A DNA stretch of 64,000 nucleotides from an uncultured Flavobacteriales bacterium (GTDB lineage: Bacteria; Bacteroidota; Bacteroidia; Flavobacteriales_G; Salibacteraceae): assembly GCA_913020435.1 (NCBI GenBank), contig CAJVZZ010000005.1, forward strand, positions 83,083 to 147,082, given 5' to 3'. The notes under the pieces are model-generated. The model saw only the letters and a program-made list of their open reading frames with translations. It did no database searches and had not been told where the DNA came from. Both the position numbers and the translations under genes were made by a program. Below are positions 46,655 to 55,809 of the stretch, piece by piece. The number at the start of each line of letters is the position of its first letter. Within the stretch, counting starts at the first letter, position 1.

Positions 46655-47593
46655 GTGAATATTCCTTCTCCTCTTCAAAAACTCGAAAGTGATTTACTCA
46701 CCGAAAAGCAGATAGACCTCTGGGTAAAAAGAGACGACCTTATCCACCCTGCCATCTCTGGAAATAAGTGGAGAAAGCTAAAATGGAATATTGAAAAAGC
46801 CAAAGACAACAAAAAAACAACCCTCTTAACTTTTGGTGGTGCATTCTCCAACCACATTGCGGCTGCGGCTCATGCTTGCCAAGAAAATGGATTGAAATCA
46901 ATTGGAATAATACGAGGCGAAAAAGTGGAGCCTTTAAATTCAACCTTAAGAAAAGCAGAAGAAAATGGGATGCAACTGCATTTTGTCTCTAGAAAAGATT
47001 ATAAACTCAAAAAAAACGACGACTTTATTCTAGGGTTAAGAAATCAGTTTGGAAATTTTCATGCAGTTCCTGAAGGGGGAGCCAATTATTATGGTGTTAT
47101 GGGCTGCATGGAAATCACTAAAGAACTCGACTTCGAACCCGATTATTTGGTCACTTCTGCTGGAACAGGAACTACTGCTTCAGGACTTCTAATGACAGCA
47201 AAACAAGAGCAAAAAGTAATGGTCTTTTCTGGGCTAAAAGACGGTGGTTTTTTAGAAAAAGACATTAAACATCTCATCAATTATACAACCTACAACGAAG
47301 ACGATACCGCAGAAGTGCTAAGGCACTTGGTATTAAAAACGGACTATCATTTTGGAGGATTTGCTAAAATTACTCCGGAGCTGATTCAATTTGTGAATGT
47401 CTTTCACCAGCAGTTTCAGATTCCGCTGGATCTCATTTATACTTCTAAACTATTCTATGGTCTTTTTGATGGCATTCGAAAAAATCACTTCCCACCAAAA
47501 ACGAAAATTGTGGCCTTGCATACTGGTGGATTGCAAGGAAATTTAGGTTTTGACAAGCAACTGAAAAAGTTAGGTTTAACACTGAATTATTAA
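46655..47593 (+). CDS. PLP-dependent ACC deaminase/D-cysteine desulfhydrase family enzyme
   Basis: A 312-aa fold-type II PLP enzyme. The Schiff-base Lys38 is in HPAISGNKWRKLK, followed by LTFGGAFSNHIAAAAHAC, AVPEGGANYYGVMGCMEI and TSAGTGTTASGLL (phosphate loop), and near the end LHTGGLQGNLGF. The family includes 1-aminocyclopropane-1-carboxylate deaminase and D-cysteine desulfhydrase; sequence alone does not separate them here. The start is GTG 46655, which overlaps a promoter-like TACGCTTG (46648-46655). Confidence 0.88.
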   Translation: MNIPSPLQKLESDLLTEKQIDLWVKRDDLIHPAISGNKWRKLKWNIEKAKDNKKTTLLTFGGAFSNHIAAAAHACQENGLKSIGIIRGEKVEPLNSTLRKAEENGMQLHFVSRKDYKLKKNDDFILGLRNQFGNFHAVPEGGANYYGVMGCMEITKELDFEPDYLVTSAGTGTTASGLLMTAKQEQKVMVFSGLKDGGFLEKDIKHLINYTTYNEDDTAEVLRHLVLKTDYHFGGFAKITPELIQFVNVFHQQFQIPLDLIYTSKLFYGLFDGIRKNHFPPKTKIVALHTGGLQGNLGFDKQLKKLGLTLNY

Positions 47594-47666
47594 GACTTTT
47601 CAGTTTTTAATATTGTGATTGAAAACCTCTAATGTTGCTTCATTTGATCACAATTATTGATTTTCT

Positions 47667-49229
47667 TTGAATCAAACTTTACAATTGAAGATCAAGAAGT
47701 CCAAAATCCTAAAACTAGCGCTATTTGCAACAGGTCTCTCAGGGATTGTAGCTGAATATATCCAATCTACTCTAGCCACCTATTTTCTTGGTGATTCTAT
47801 ATTTCAATGGACAATGATCCTGTCAACCATGCTTTTTGCAATGGGTGTTGGAAGCAGAATTAGTGCCCGTTTTACAACGCAGATTCTAGAAAAATTCTTG
47901 TGGGCAGAATTTGCCCTTTCCTTACTTACTTCTTGCGCCGCTTTGGTAACGTATGTCGCAATGGGATACTCCAATTATGTGGCGGTTTTTATTTACGGAT
48001 TTGCGCTACTCATCGGCCTCTTGATTGGTATGGAAATACCGTTGGTTACAAGAATAAACGAAGAAAATGAAGAACTGCGAACCAACATAGCCGGAGTAAT
48101 GGAATACGATTACTACGGAAGTCTTCTTGGAGGTATATTTTTCGTTTTTGTTGGCCTCCCTTACCTGGGGCTTACCTATACTCCTTTCGTTCTGGGAGCA
48201 ACTAACTTAACTGTTGCTTTATTTCTGCTTTGGAAAACCAAAAACAGCATTGCAACCAAACACCTCAAAGCATTTTATGTAGCTACACCTATGCTCATTT
48301 TACTCCTGGTTTTTTTAGGAATAAACGCCGAAAAAATTGTTCTGCATGGTGAGCAAAAACGATATGGAGACAAAGTCGTTTTTTCCGAACAAACGCGCTA
48401 CCAAAAAATCACCATTACCCAATATAAAGAGCATTACTGGCTTTACCTAAACGGCAGTAAACAGCTGTGCACATTTGATGAATGGCTCTATCACGAGCCT
48501 CTGGTTCACCCGGCTATGCAATTGACCCAAACACCAAAAAGTGTTTTAATCTTAGGCGCAGGCGATGGATGCGCAATTAAAGAAGTGGCGAAGTATCCTG
48601 AAGTAGAAAAAATCACTTTAGTGGACATCGACCCCGAGATGACAACAATTGGAAAGACCAATCCAATTTTTATAAAAATGAACGACAGTTCCTATTATAA
48701 TCCGAAGTTGAAGGTGATAAATCAGGATGCATTTCAATTCTTGGAACAAAACAATACGTTCTATGATGTGATAATTCTAGATTTTCCTGACCCTAAAAGC
48801 ATTGATTTAAACCGAGTCTATACTAAGGAGTTCTATAAGTTGTGCTCAAATGTTTTGAGGCCCAATGGTATTATTATTACGCAAGCCGTTAGCCCATATT
48901 ATACTTCGCGAGCTTTTCGTTCCATAGAAAAAACGGTTAGCGCTGCAGGCTTTAATGTTCTTCCAATTCACAACCACGTATATTCTTTTGGAGAGTGGGG
49001 CTGGATAATTGGATCGAAGCAACTATCATCATCTGACATGCAAAACATATTAACCAAAAGCTCATTTAGAACTGATATTCCTGTCAAATGGATAAATCAA
49101 GAAAGCATGCAGCTCATGACCTCTTTTGGAAAAGACCTTTTTATCAGCGATACGATAGAAGTAAATACAGTGCATAACCCTGTGCTTTATCGATACTATC
49201 TGGATGGCAATTGGGCAAAATTCCTATAA
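47667..49229 (+). CDS. Aminopropyltransferase-like (spermidine synthase fold) with N-terminal membrane domain, paralogue 1
   Basis: 520 aa. Residues 1-215 hold about seven transmembrane helices (ATGLSGIVAEYIQSTLATYF, the NEENEELRTNIAGVMEYDY loop). Residues 230-520 are a Rossmann spermidine-synthase domain: DEWLYHEPLVHPAM, SVLILGAGDGCAIKEVAKYP (decarboxylated-AdoMet site), LVDIDPEM and the catalytic-region DFPDP near residue 372. No ATG is available; TTG 47667 or TTG 47685 is the start, and the latter aligns better with the paralogue at 51779-53311. It shares TAATG with the next gene. The likely role is transfer of aminopropyl groups, perhaps at the membrane. Confidence 0.85.
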   Translation: MNQTLQLKIKKSKILKLALFATGLSGIVAEYIQSTLATYFLGDSIFQWTMILSTMLFAMGVGSRISARFTTQILEKFLWAEFALSLLTSCAALVTYVAMGYSNYVAVFIYGFALLIGLLIGMEIPLVTRINEENEELRTNIAGVMEYDYYGSLLGGIFFVFVGLPYLGLTYTPFVLGATNLTVALFLLWKTKNSIATKHLKAFYVATPMLILLLVFLGINAEKIVLHGEQKRYGDKVVFSEQTRYQKITITQYKEHYWLYLNGSKQLCTFDEWLYHEPLVHPAMQLTQTPKSVLILGAGDGCAIKEVAKYPEVEKITLVDIDPEMTTIGKTNPIFIKMNDSSYYNPKLKVINQDAFQFLEQNNTFYDVIILDFPDPKSIDLNRVYTKEFYKLCSNVLRPNGIIITQAVSPYYTSRAFRSIEKTVSAAGFNVLPIHNHVYSFGEWGWIIGSKQLSSSDMQNILTKSSFRTDIPVKWINQESMQLMTSFGKDLFISDTIEVNTVHNPVLYRYYLDGNWAKFL

Positions 49230-50284
49230 TGTGGCTCTTTGGAAAACATATTGATCTAGGGTTACTTTTTGCACCGGTTTGGCTTACTTGGCTTGCCTCA
49301 TTTATGTTATCTCAAGATATTCTATCGATTGATATCCCACTTTGGTTTTGGGTGGTTTTTGTGCTCATAATAGACGTTGGTCACGTATGGAGTACCCTAT
49401 TTAGAACCTATTTAGAAAAAGATGAAAGTCGAATGCACAAAACTGTGCTGGGTTTAACCCCAATCATATGCTTTGTGCTTCTTTTCATGCTTGCTAGCGA
49501 GTCCATTGTATGGTTTTGGCGTTGTATGGCTTATTTGGCTTTGTATCATTTTATTAAGCAGCAATACGGATTCTTTGCACTTTACACTTTTAAAGCTAGA
49601 ATCCCCAAACTGAAAAAACTACTAAATGATAAATACGTGCTTTACCTCAGCATGCTGTTTCCGGTAGCTTACTGGCATTTTCATAAACGCAACTTTACTT
49701 GGTTTGTAGAAGATGACTTTTTGAGTGCTTATGGGTTTAATGAAACCATTTGGAATGGCCTTATAATGGTGTACTGGATTATTATTTTGCTATGGGTAGC
49801 CCAAGAAATCTACTTGGCTAAAAAAAACAGTTATGATCCTTCTAAGGGCCGAATTTTATGGCTTTTAACTACTGCTGTCAATTGGTATTTGGGTATTGTC
49901 TTTTTTAATTCTGATATCGTTTTTACCATGACCAATGTTGTCGCACACGGCATACCCTATTTAGTTCTTATAGTAATGTATCAGCGAACCAAGCAAAACA
50001 ATCAACGGAAGATTCCTTTTACTCAAATAGGTTATGTAATCGTCTTTGGAGCGCTTTTCCTTGGTTTTACTGAGGAATATCTTTGGGATTTTCTAATCAA
50101 CCAAGAAAAGGCACAGCTCTTTTTACCTCTGTTTGAATATCCAAATTTGAGTCCTATAACACAAGCTTTTTTCCTTGCTCTATTGACTCTTCCTCAGGTC
50201 GTACATTATGTGTTAGATGGGTTTATTTGGAAAATGAATTCCAAAAACCCACAACTCAACATTCTATTTAAAACAAATGGATAG
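49229..50284 (+). CDS. Unrecognised polytopic membrane protein in the polyamine cluster
   Basis: A 351-aa integral membrane protein with roughly eight to nine hydrophobic helices (LGLLFAPVWLTWLASFML, the WVVFVLIIDVGHVWSTLF region, LFLGFTEEYLWDF). Several conserved-looking His residues lie within or near helices: DVGHVWS, ALYHFIKQQYGFF, VVAHGIPYLV and PQVVHYVLDGFIW. The His pattern suggests metal or haem binding, as in membrane hydroxylases or desaturases, but I cannot assign a family. The start ATG overlaps the aminopropyltransferase stop by 1 base, and the end overlaps the FAD-protein gene by 8 bases. Confidence 0.72.
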   Translation: MWLFGKHIDLGLLFAPVWLTWLASFMLSQDILSIDIPLWFWVVFVLIIDVGHVWSTLFRTYLEKDESRMHKTVLGLTPIICFVLLFMLASESIVWFWRCMAYLALYHFIKQQYGFFALYTFKARIPKLKKLLNDKYVLYLSMLFPVAYWHFHKRNFTWFVEDDFLSAYGFNETIWNGLIMVYWIIILLWVAQEIYLAKKNSYDPSKGRILWLLTTAVNWYLGIVFFNSDIVFTMTNVVAHGIPYLVLIVMYQRTKQNNQRKIPFTQIGYVIVFGALFLGFTEEYLWDFLINQEKAQLFLPLFEYPNLSPITQAFFLALLTLPQVVHYVLDGFIWKMNSKNPQLNILFKTNG

Positions 50285-51782
50285 AAGGTCATTTCTTAAA
50301 ATTGGAGGCACCTTCTTCGCTATTGGAGTAGGCTGCAAATTTGATTCTCCAGCTAAAGAATCGAACTTTGGAATTACTGTCGATTCGAACAGAAACATAG
50401 GCCATTTGGCCAGAAACGCCGTTTCGCAAGCAATTAGCCAGAACCTTACTACCGATGTATTGATTGTAGGAGGAGGAATTGCAGGTTTGGCCGCAGCTAG
50501 TTCTCTGAAAGGAAGAGCATTTTTGCTTTGTGAAATGAATCCAAAACTGGGAGGCACATCTTCTGCTGTAAATATTGGTGGAACTCAATTTAGCCAAGGT
50601 GCGCATTATGACTTATCCTATCCTGGCTATTACGGTAAAGAAAGCCTGTCACTTTTAGAGAGACTCGATATTATCAAATGGAGTGGTAGAAATGACCGTT
50701 GGGATTTTGTAGAGAAAAAATACTTGATTGACTCAAAAAATGAACAAAGGTGCTTCTCAAATGGTGTCTTTATGGAATCCGTTCTTCCAAATAGTGAATT
50801 GAAACAAAACATGATTGATTTGTTGAAACCTTACATTGGAAAAATGTTGCTTCCAACTACCCAAATCGGTGTGGAAATGCATTGGCTCGACAAATTGAGT
50901 TTTTACGCTTATTTAGAGAAATACTTGCCCATTACGGCTGAATTTATAGAGTCTATAGACTACCAAATGCTTGATGACTTTGGTGGAACAAGTCGAGAAA
51001 TTTCTGCCATGGCTGGTATTCATTACTATACCTGTAGACCCTATTTTTCTAAACCTGAACCCGAACTTTTTTCCCCTCCAGAAGGCAATTATTATTTTAT
51101 CAATAAATTGGCGCGTTCCCTTCCAAAAGAATCCATCAAAACAAATTACCTCGTTGTCGCTACTTCTAAACAATCCAACCATTGGCTAACCGACGTTTGG
51201 AATGTTCAAGAAAAACGAAAGATTCGAATAAAAAGTAAGAATATCATTTATGCTGGCCAAAAGCACCTATTGCAATATTTATATCCTAAGGCATATTCTC
51301 AATTTAAAGATGTGACTTATACCCCGTGGATAATTGTAAATATTGAGCTAAATGGGGAAGTGATAACCTCAAACTTCTGGCAAAATGATTACCTATCTCC
51401 AAACGGACAATTTTTGGGCTTTGTGAATTCAAAGACTCAGTATTCCAATGGAAATCGAGTTTTGAGTGCATACTACTGTTACCCGAGTGTGTATCATTAT
51501 CTGGTTCAAGAAATAGAGACGGACCCAAAGAAAATCGTTGATGAAACCATAGGTTATTTAAGCACTTATTACAATCAAGATCTAACGAAATACGTGAAAC
51601 ATGCCTATGTTAAATTGCTGGGTCATGCCATGCCAATTCCAGCCCCTGGATTTTTGACCAAACAAAGAGCATCCTTAGTTGACGGTATGTCATTTGCTGG
51701 AGTAGATTCTGGAAGACTTCCACTTATGTTCGATGCCATGGATTCAGGCATTCAAGCTGCTAACGTTCTTTCTGAAACCTAA
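50277..51782 (+). CDS. Tat-exported FAD-dependent amine oxidase-like protein
   Basis: 501 aa. The N-terminus MDRRSFLKIGGTFFAIGVGC has a twin-arginine motif (RRSFLK) and a possible lipobox (GVGC, Cys20), suggesting Tat export and lipid anchoring. The FAD-binding Rossmann motif TDVLIVGGGIAGLAAA lies at residues 59-74, followed by GRAFLLCEMNPKLGGTSS. The C-terminus FAGVDSGRLPLMFDAMDSGIQAA resembles the FAD-capping end of amine oxidases/phytoene-desaturase-like flavoproteins. It overlaps the membrane protein gene upstream and converges with the second aminopropyltransferase gene. Oxidation of a polyamine is a plausible inference. Confidence 0.78.
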   Translation: MDRRSFLKIGGTFFAIGVGCKFDSPAKESNFGITVDSNRNIGHLARNAVSQAISQNLTTDVLIVGGGIAGLAAASSLKGRAFLLCEMNPKLGGTSSAVNIGGTQFSQGAHYDLSYPGYYGKESLSLLERLDIIKWSGRNDRWDFVEKKYLIDSKNEQRCFSNGVFMESVLPNSELKQNMIDLLKPYIGKMLLPTTQIGVEMHWLDKLSFYAYLEKYLPITAEFIESIDYQMLDDFGGTSREISAMAGIHYYTCRPYFSKPEPELFSPPEGNYYFINKLARSLPKESIKTNYLVVATSKQSNHWLTDVWNVQEKRKIRIKSKNIIYAGQKHLLQYLYPKAYSQFKDVTYTPWIIVNIELNGEVITSNFWQNDYLSPNGQFLGFVNSKTQYSNGNRVLSAYYCYPSVYHYLVQEIETDPKKIVDETIGYLSTYYNQDLTKYVKHAYVKLLGHAMPIPAPGFLTKQRASLVDGMSFAGVDSGRLPLMFDAMDSGIQAANVLSET

Positions 51783-53311
51783 TAATGACCCCAATTCCCA
51801 TTGAGTTGATATTGATACAATACGGGATTATTAATAGTGTTTACCTGAACTCCTGCAGTGTCTTCTAATGGTTTTCCGAAATTCAACATCATTTTCACCG
51901 ATTCTTGATTCAACCAACGTGTTTCAATATCACCGTAAGTTCCTTGTTCCAATCGGATTTTAAGTTGAACCGAGGTTATGTCTTTTGCCCCTATAACCCA
52001 AGACCATTCACCCATTGATAGCACATGGTTGTGAATAGGTGCAATATTGAATCCCACATTTTGCATTGTTTTTTTAATGCATTCGAAAGCGCGCGTCGCC
52101 AAATAAGGATTCCCAGATTGAGTTACCATATATCCATTTGATCGGAGATGCAGCCTTATCATTTGATAAAACTCTTTGGAATATAGTTTACTCAAATCAA
52201 CTCCTTTTGCATCAGGAAGGTCTATTACAATTAAATCATAAAATGAATTACTCTCTTGCAAAAAAACAAAGCCATCTTCATTCAGCACGGTAAGTTTAGG
52301 ATGAGAAAGTGAACCTAGATTTGCCTTAACAAATGAAGGAAAAGCTGCTCCTAATTTGGTCATTTCAGGATCCAAATCAACAAGATCTATAGTTTCTATT
52401 GCTTCATACTTCAACAACTCTTTGGCATTAAATCCATCGCCACCTCCAATAATTAAAATGTTTTTGGGGTCTTCTACCAGTGACATAACTGGGTGGATCA
52501 TGGGTTCATGATATAGATATTCATCAAGAGTGGTCATTTGAAGGTTCCCGTTAATGTATAGCCAGTGCTCTTGCAACCATTTTGTTACTACCAACTTCTG
52601 ATATTTGGACTCTACAACGTGCACGATTTTATCTTTAAATCGGCTTTGCTCTCCATACATCTTAATTGAATCTGATTTTATAAAACTAATACTAAGAATG
52701 AAAAATGCAAGACCCATAGACAAGCCAACTCTGAGTTTAATTGCTTTTAATTTCTCCCAAAAGACAATTACCACAGTCAAAGCAGCCAGAAGATTAAACA
52801 TACCGAATAAGAATGCTGAATTCTTAATACCAAGGAAGGGCAAACCAATAAAGGCAAAAGCTAATCCACCTACCAAACTGCCCACGTAGTCGTAGGACAT
52901 AATACTAGAAATATTTTTGTTTAGACCTTCATAGCCTTCGTTTAGTCTAATGACCAATGGAATTTCGAAACCAATTGCACATCCGACTAAAGCCGCCAAT
53001 GTGTAGATGAAAATATGAATGTATTGGGTAAACCCGGCGAGCCCATAAATAAATAACGGAGAAAGGCATATAAGCAATGACAAGCCTATTTCTATGGATA
53101 GAAAAATGGAAAGCAGGTCTTTTTCTACTCTAGAGCTTAACCTACTTCCAACACCCATTGAGAATAACATTATGGACAGAACAACTGTCCATTGCACAAT
53201 GGTATCTCCAATAAAATAAGAAGCTAGGGTGGAGAAAATAAACTCAGCTACCAGACCCGAAACACCAGTAGCAAAAATGGCAGATTTTAAAAAAAAGGAT
53301 TGTCTTTTCAA
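51779..53311 (-). CDS. Aminopropyltransferase-like with N-terminal membrane domain, paralogue 2
   Basis: 510 aa, clearly paralogous to the protein at 47667-49229 along its whole length. The membrane half starts FLKSAIFATGVSGLVAEFIFS; the enzyme half has DEYLYHEPMIHPVM, ILIIGGGDGFNAKELLKYEA and LVDLDPEM. The catalytic-region motif reads DLPDAKGVDLSKLY, with Ala where paralogue 1 and most spermidine synthases have Pro (DxPDP). It is the last gene of the pspA operon, 1 base after the DUF350 gene. Its stop overlaps the FAD protein stop by 4 bases. Confidence 0.85.
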   Translation of the reverse strand: MKRQSFFLKSAIFATGVSGLVAEFIFSTLASYFIGDTIVQWTVVLSIMLFSMGVGSRLSSRVEKDLLSIFLSIEIGLSLLICLSPLFIYGLAGFTQYIHIFIYTLAALVGCAIGFEIPLVIRLNEGYEGLNKNISSIMSYDYVGSLVGGLAFAFIGLPFLGIKNSAFLFGMFNLLAALTVVIVFWEKLKAIKLRVGLSMGLAFFILSISFIKSDSIKMYGEQSRFKDKIVHVVESKYQKLVVTKWLQEHWLYINGNLQMTTLDEYLYHEPMIHPVMSLVEDPKNILIIGGGDGFNAKELLKYEAIETIDLVDLDPEMTKLGAAFPSFVKANLGSLSHPKLTVLNEDGFVFLQESNSFYDLIVIDLPDAKGVDLSKLYSKEFYQMIRLHLRSNGYMVTQSGNPYLATRAFECIKKTMQNVGFNIAPIHNHVLSMGEWSWVIGAKDITSVQLKIRLEQGTYGDIETRWLNQESVKMMLNFGKPLEDTAGVQVNTINNPVLYQYQLNGNWGHY

Positions 53312-53312
53312 T

Positions 53313-54176
53313 CTATCCGAAACTCAAACAAATGAGAACAGAACCTCCAATGTATCCGAATGCTTCAATAACCGCGGCACCAATATTTGGTGTTTCCTGA
53401 TTAACAATTTCGTCGGTCAAACTTCTACCTGGCAATAGAATTTTATCTGTCATAAAGCGGGCTGCAGGTAAAAGCAAAAGACCTAAACCTGTTTCTACTC
53501 CTAAATTCTGAGCAACGCCTATCCAGCTCTCAGCATGCATCTCAACTCCGTGACGTACTAAATTTGCTAAAGCAATAATTGCCCCTGCATAACCTATTCC
53601 TGCTGCAACATTGTTCTTCTTGATTTCTTCATGGATATCATAAGAAGTCATTTTATTATAAACCAGATCAACCAAAAGCATAACGATTTGCGCTGCAATC
53701 CATAAAACGAGAACCTCTACAAATCCATCTGGATTTTCTACTAAAACTCCATGAATTATTAATCCATTAGCAATACAAATCGCCGCCTCAATAATTCCAG
53801 TACCTACGTTTTGATCTTGAATTATTTCTTTTCTCAAATCAAACGATCGCAAAACCAGCTTGTCTGAAATAAATATCGAAAGATTAAGAAGGACAATGGA
53901 AAATAGTCCGTAAGTAAAAATTGAAATTAAATTATCTACAATATGACCAATATCATCACCTGCATATAGTGACCAAATTGCGATAAGCAATCCAACATAA
54001 TAGCCAGTATTTGCCATTGCAAATGCTAAATTGTCTTTTTCTACAAGTTCGTGATCTACATTTATTCCTCGGTTAACCAATTTATAAACCAATCTTCCAA
54101 TAAAGAATAAAGCGAAGCTGGCCAGCAAATAAATTACTGAAGTGATAATACTGTCTAGAGTTGCAAGCATATTCAT
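53313..54176 (-). CDS. Tandem DUF350 membrane protein
   Basis: A 287-aa integral membrane protein made of two DUF350 units (about residues 10-140 and 150-285), each with three to four helices. NLAFAMANTGYYVGLLIAI in the first unit corresponds to NNVAAGIGYAGAIIALANL in the second. Both contain the small-residue-rich helix of the family (E. coli YjfL). DUF350 genes recur next to PspA and spermidine-synthase-type genes; the function is unknown. It is 11 bases downstream of the Gly/Arg-rich lipoprotein gene. Confidence 0.87.
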   Translation of the reverse strand: MNMLATLDSIITSVIYLLASFALFFIGRLVYKLVNRGINVDHELVEKDNLAFAMANTGYYVGLLIAIWSLYAGDDIGHIVDNLISIFTYGLFSIVLLNLSIFISDKLVLRSFDLRKEIIQDQNVGTGIIEAAICIANGLIIHGVLVENPDGFVEVLVLWIAAQIVMLLVDLVYNKMTSYDIHEEIKKNNVAAGIGYAGAIIALANLVRHGVEMHAESWIGVAQNLGVETGLGLLLLPAARFMTDKILLPGRSLTDEIVNQETPNIGAAVIEAFGYIGGSVLICLSFG

Positions 54177-54187
54177 AATACAAATTT

Positions 54188-54904
54188 TTATTTTCCGAAT
54201 CCTGATCCTCTACTTCCAATACCAGACCGACCTCTGCTAGAACCCCAGCCTGATCGACTTGCTTTTCTTTTGAAAAAATTGGGTCGTGCTTTTCGAGTTC
54301 CTGCTGAATTGGTTCCGTAAGTAGATTTCCCGTTTGTAGTAGGTCCATAATAGCCTGACCTTCCATAATGACTTCCTCTATAGGTGTTGTAATTATTTCT
54401 ATAAAAAGGCGTTCTCATCATCCCAAACATGTGAGACATAAACATATACTGTCCATAAAAAGCCCAAACAGAATTACCGTTATTAGACCTCCATTCTCCG
54501 TACTTTTTATCACCAACATACTGAACACCAGATGGAGAAACATTCTTTTCTAATTTACCATCCTTTTTATAAACAAGGGTCATTCCCAGGTTATTCTCGT
54601 TAGCAGCAAAATACTTCTCACCTACCTCAACCCATTCTCCTGTTTTTTCGGAAGGCTTTCCTTCTTCATCTTCAAGAATTACTTGATACTTGTGTTTATG
54701 GGTTTTGAAAAAGGTTCCCTCAACGTCCATATCCTGGAGGAGTATAGCAAAATTTTGCTCCTTAGAATACTCTACTATGTAATTGTCGACGGGCGTTTTT
54801 TCGAATTTCTTTCCACCACAACTTACGATTAACGTTGATATAACGGTTAATAGTAACCATTGAAAAGGCTTGTTTGATTTTTGTTTTAGCTGTTTTGACA
54901 TCAT
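54188..54904 (-). CDS. Lipoprotein with Gly/Ser/Arg-rich tail (DUF4247-like)
   Basis: A 238-aa protein with a signal peptide ending in lipobox STLIVSC (about Cys29). The mature part has a compact domain (residues 38-145; VDNYIVEYSKEQNFAILLQDM and TGEWVEVGEKYFAANENN) and a low-complexity tail rich in Tyr, Asn, Gly, Ser and Arg ending SRGSGFGK. Position and tail resemble DUF4247 proteins of Firmicutes operons, but I am not certain of the family. It starts 3 bases after the DUF4178 gene. Confidence 0.7.
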   Translation of the reverse strand: MMSKQLKQKSNKPFQWLLLTVISTLIVSCGGKKFEKTPVDNYIVEYSKEQNFAILLQDMDVEGTFFKTHKHKYQVILEDEEGKPSEKTGEWVEVGEKYFAANENNLGMTLVYKKDGKLEKNVSPSGVQYVGDKKYGEWRSNNGNSVWAFYGQYMFMSHMFGMMRTPFYRNNYNTYRGSHYGRSGYYGPTTNGKSTYGTNSAGTRKARPNFFKRKASRSGWGSSRGRSGIGSRGSGFGK

Positions 54905-54907
54905 ATT

Positions 54908-55435
54908 TTACTTTGGCAATATATTGGAAAACTCGAACTCTTTTACATACGATCCTTGCACGGCAGAAAACTCTTCTTCTGCCCAACGATCAATTGAAAT
55001 AAATTCTTCACCGCTTTCATAAACCCAATTCACAAATTTGGACCAATTTTCTTTAATATCATCGTTTTCTCCGCAATATCCTTGTCCAGAGCTTTTTCTA
55101 TGGTACGTTTTGTTTTCATAAACCAGCTGCTGCGGAGCATCATCTTGTTTCACAATTTGAGAAATTAAATTAGCATCTATAGCACTCATTTCAATCTTTT
55201 TCGAAATCATACATATAATGCCATCCTCTTCTTCAACGGATAAATAGCATTTTTCATCACCCGCATCAAGGAGGTATTCAATTGAATCGAAGTTATTTCC
55301 CCAATCGTAATGGTAAACCTTTTTCACCTCCCAGGTTTTCATGAAATACTCCACAATAAATCCAACATTCAATTCAGCAACGTTGTAATCTACTTTAATC
55401 GCTTTCTTCTTGCCAAAAAAATCTAATAATCCCAT
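54908..55435 (-). CDS. DUF4178 protein
   Basis: A 175-aa soluble protein beginning MGLLDFFGKKKAIKV, with the DUF4178 pattern: VEYFMKTWEVKKVYHYDW, DEKCYLSVEEEDG, WVYESGEEFISIDRW. The domain is found next to PspA, DUF350 and AdoMet decarboxylase genes in many bacteria; its function is unknown. It is 4 bases from the speD stop. Confidence 0.85.
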   Translation of the reverse strand: MGLLDFFGKKKAIKVDYNVAELNVGFIVEYFMKTWEVKKVYHYDWGNNFDSIEYLLDAGDEKCYLSVEEEDGIICMISKKIEMSAIDANLISQIVKQDDAPQQLVYENKTYHRKSSGQGYCGENDDIKENWSKFVNWVYESGEEFISIDRWAEEEFSAVQGSYVKEFEFSNILPK

Positions 55436-55439
55436 TTAC

Positions 55440-55808
55440 TTACTTTTTAATATCTTCACTAATTTCAGTACCTCGCGCCACCAATTTTATCACTTCTCTA
55501 TTTGATAAAAGCCCATTTTTTAGATGCAATTGTGCTTTTTCGTGATCCATTTTATCATTACAAGTAAAAAAATCGACAGCGGCGTATTGATTTTCTGGCC
55601 AAGTATGAATGGCTAAATGGCTTTCGGCTACGACAACCACACCAGTCACACCTTGAGGAGAAAATTTATGGAAAACCGATTTGATAATAGTAGCTGAGGC
55701 TTTTTCTGCAGCTTCTAACATAAGTTCTTCCAAACGCTTTTCATCATCAAGTACTGTTGGTGAGCAATCGTAAAACTCCATTAGAATATGTAATCCTAAA
55801 CCCTCCAC
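55440..55808 (-). CDS. speD: S-adenosylmethionine decarboxylase (proenzyme)
   Basis: A 122-aa class 1B-type AdoMet decarboxylase. The self-cleavage site is in VVAESHLAIHTWPE, with Glu62-Ser63 yielding the pyruvoyl group; His68 and the FFTCND segment with Cys83 complete the active site. It supplies decarboxylated AdoMet, the aminopropyl donor for the two synthase-like enzymes. The GTG start is one base after the stop of the 53-aa membrane microprotein gene. Confidence 0.94.
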   Translation of the reverse strand: MEGLGLHILMEFYDCSPTVLDDEKRLEELMLEAAEKASATIIKSVFHKFSPQGVTGVVVVAESHLAIHTWPENQYAAVDFFTCNDKMDHEKAQLHLKNGLLSNREVIKLVARGTEISEDIKK

Positions 55809-55809
55809 A

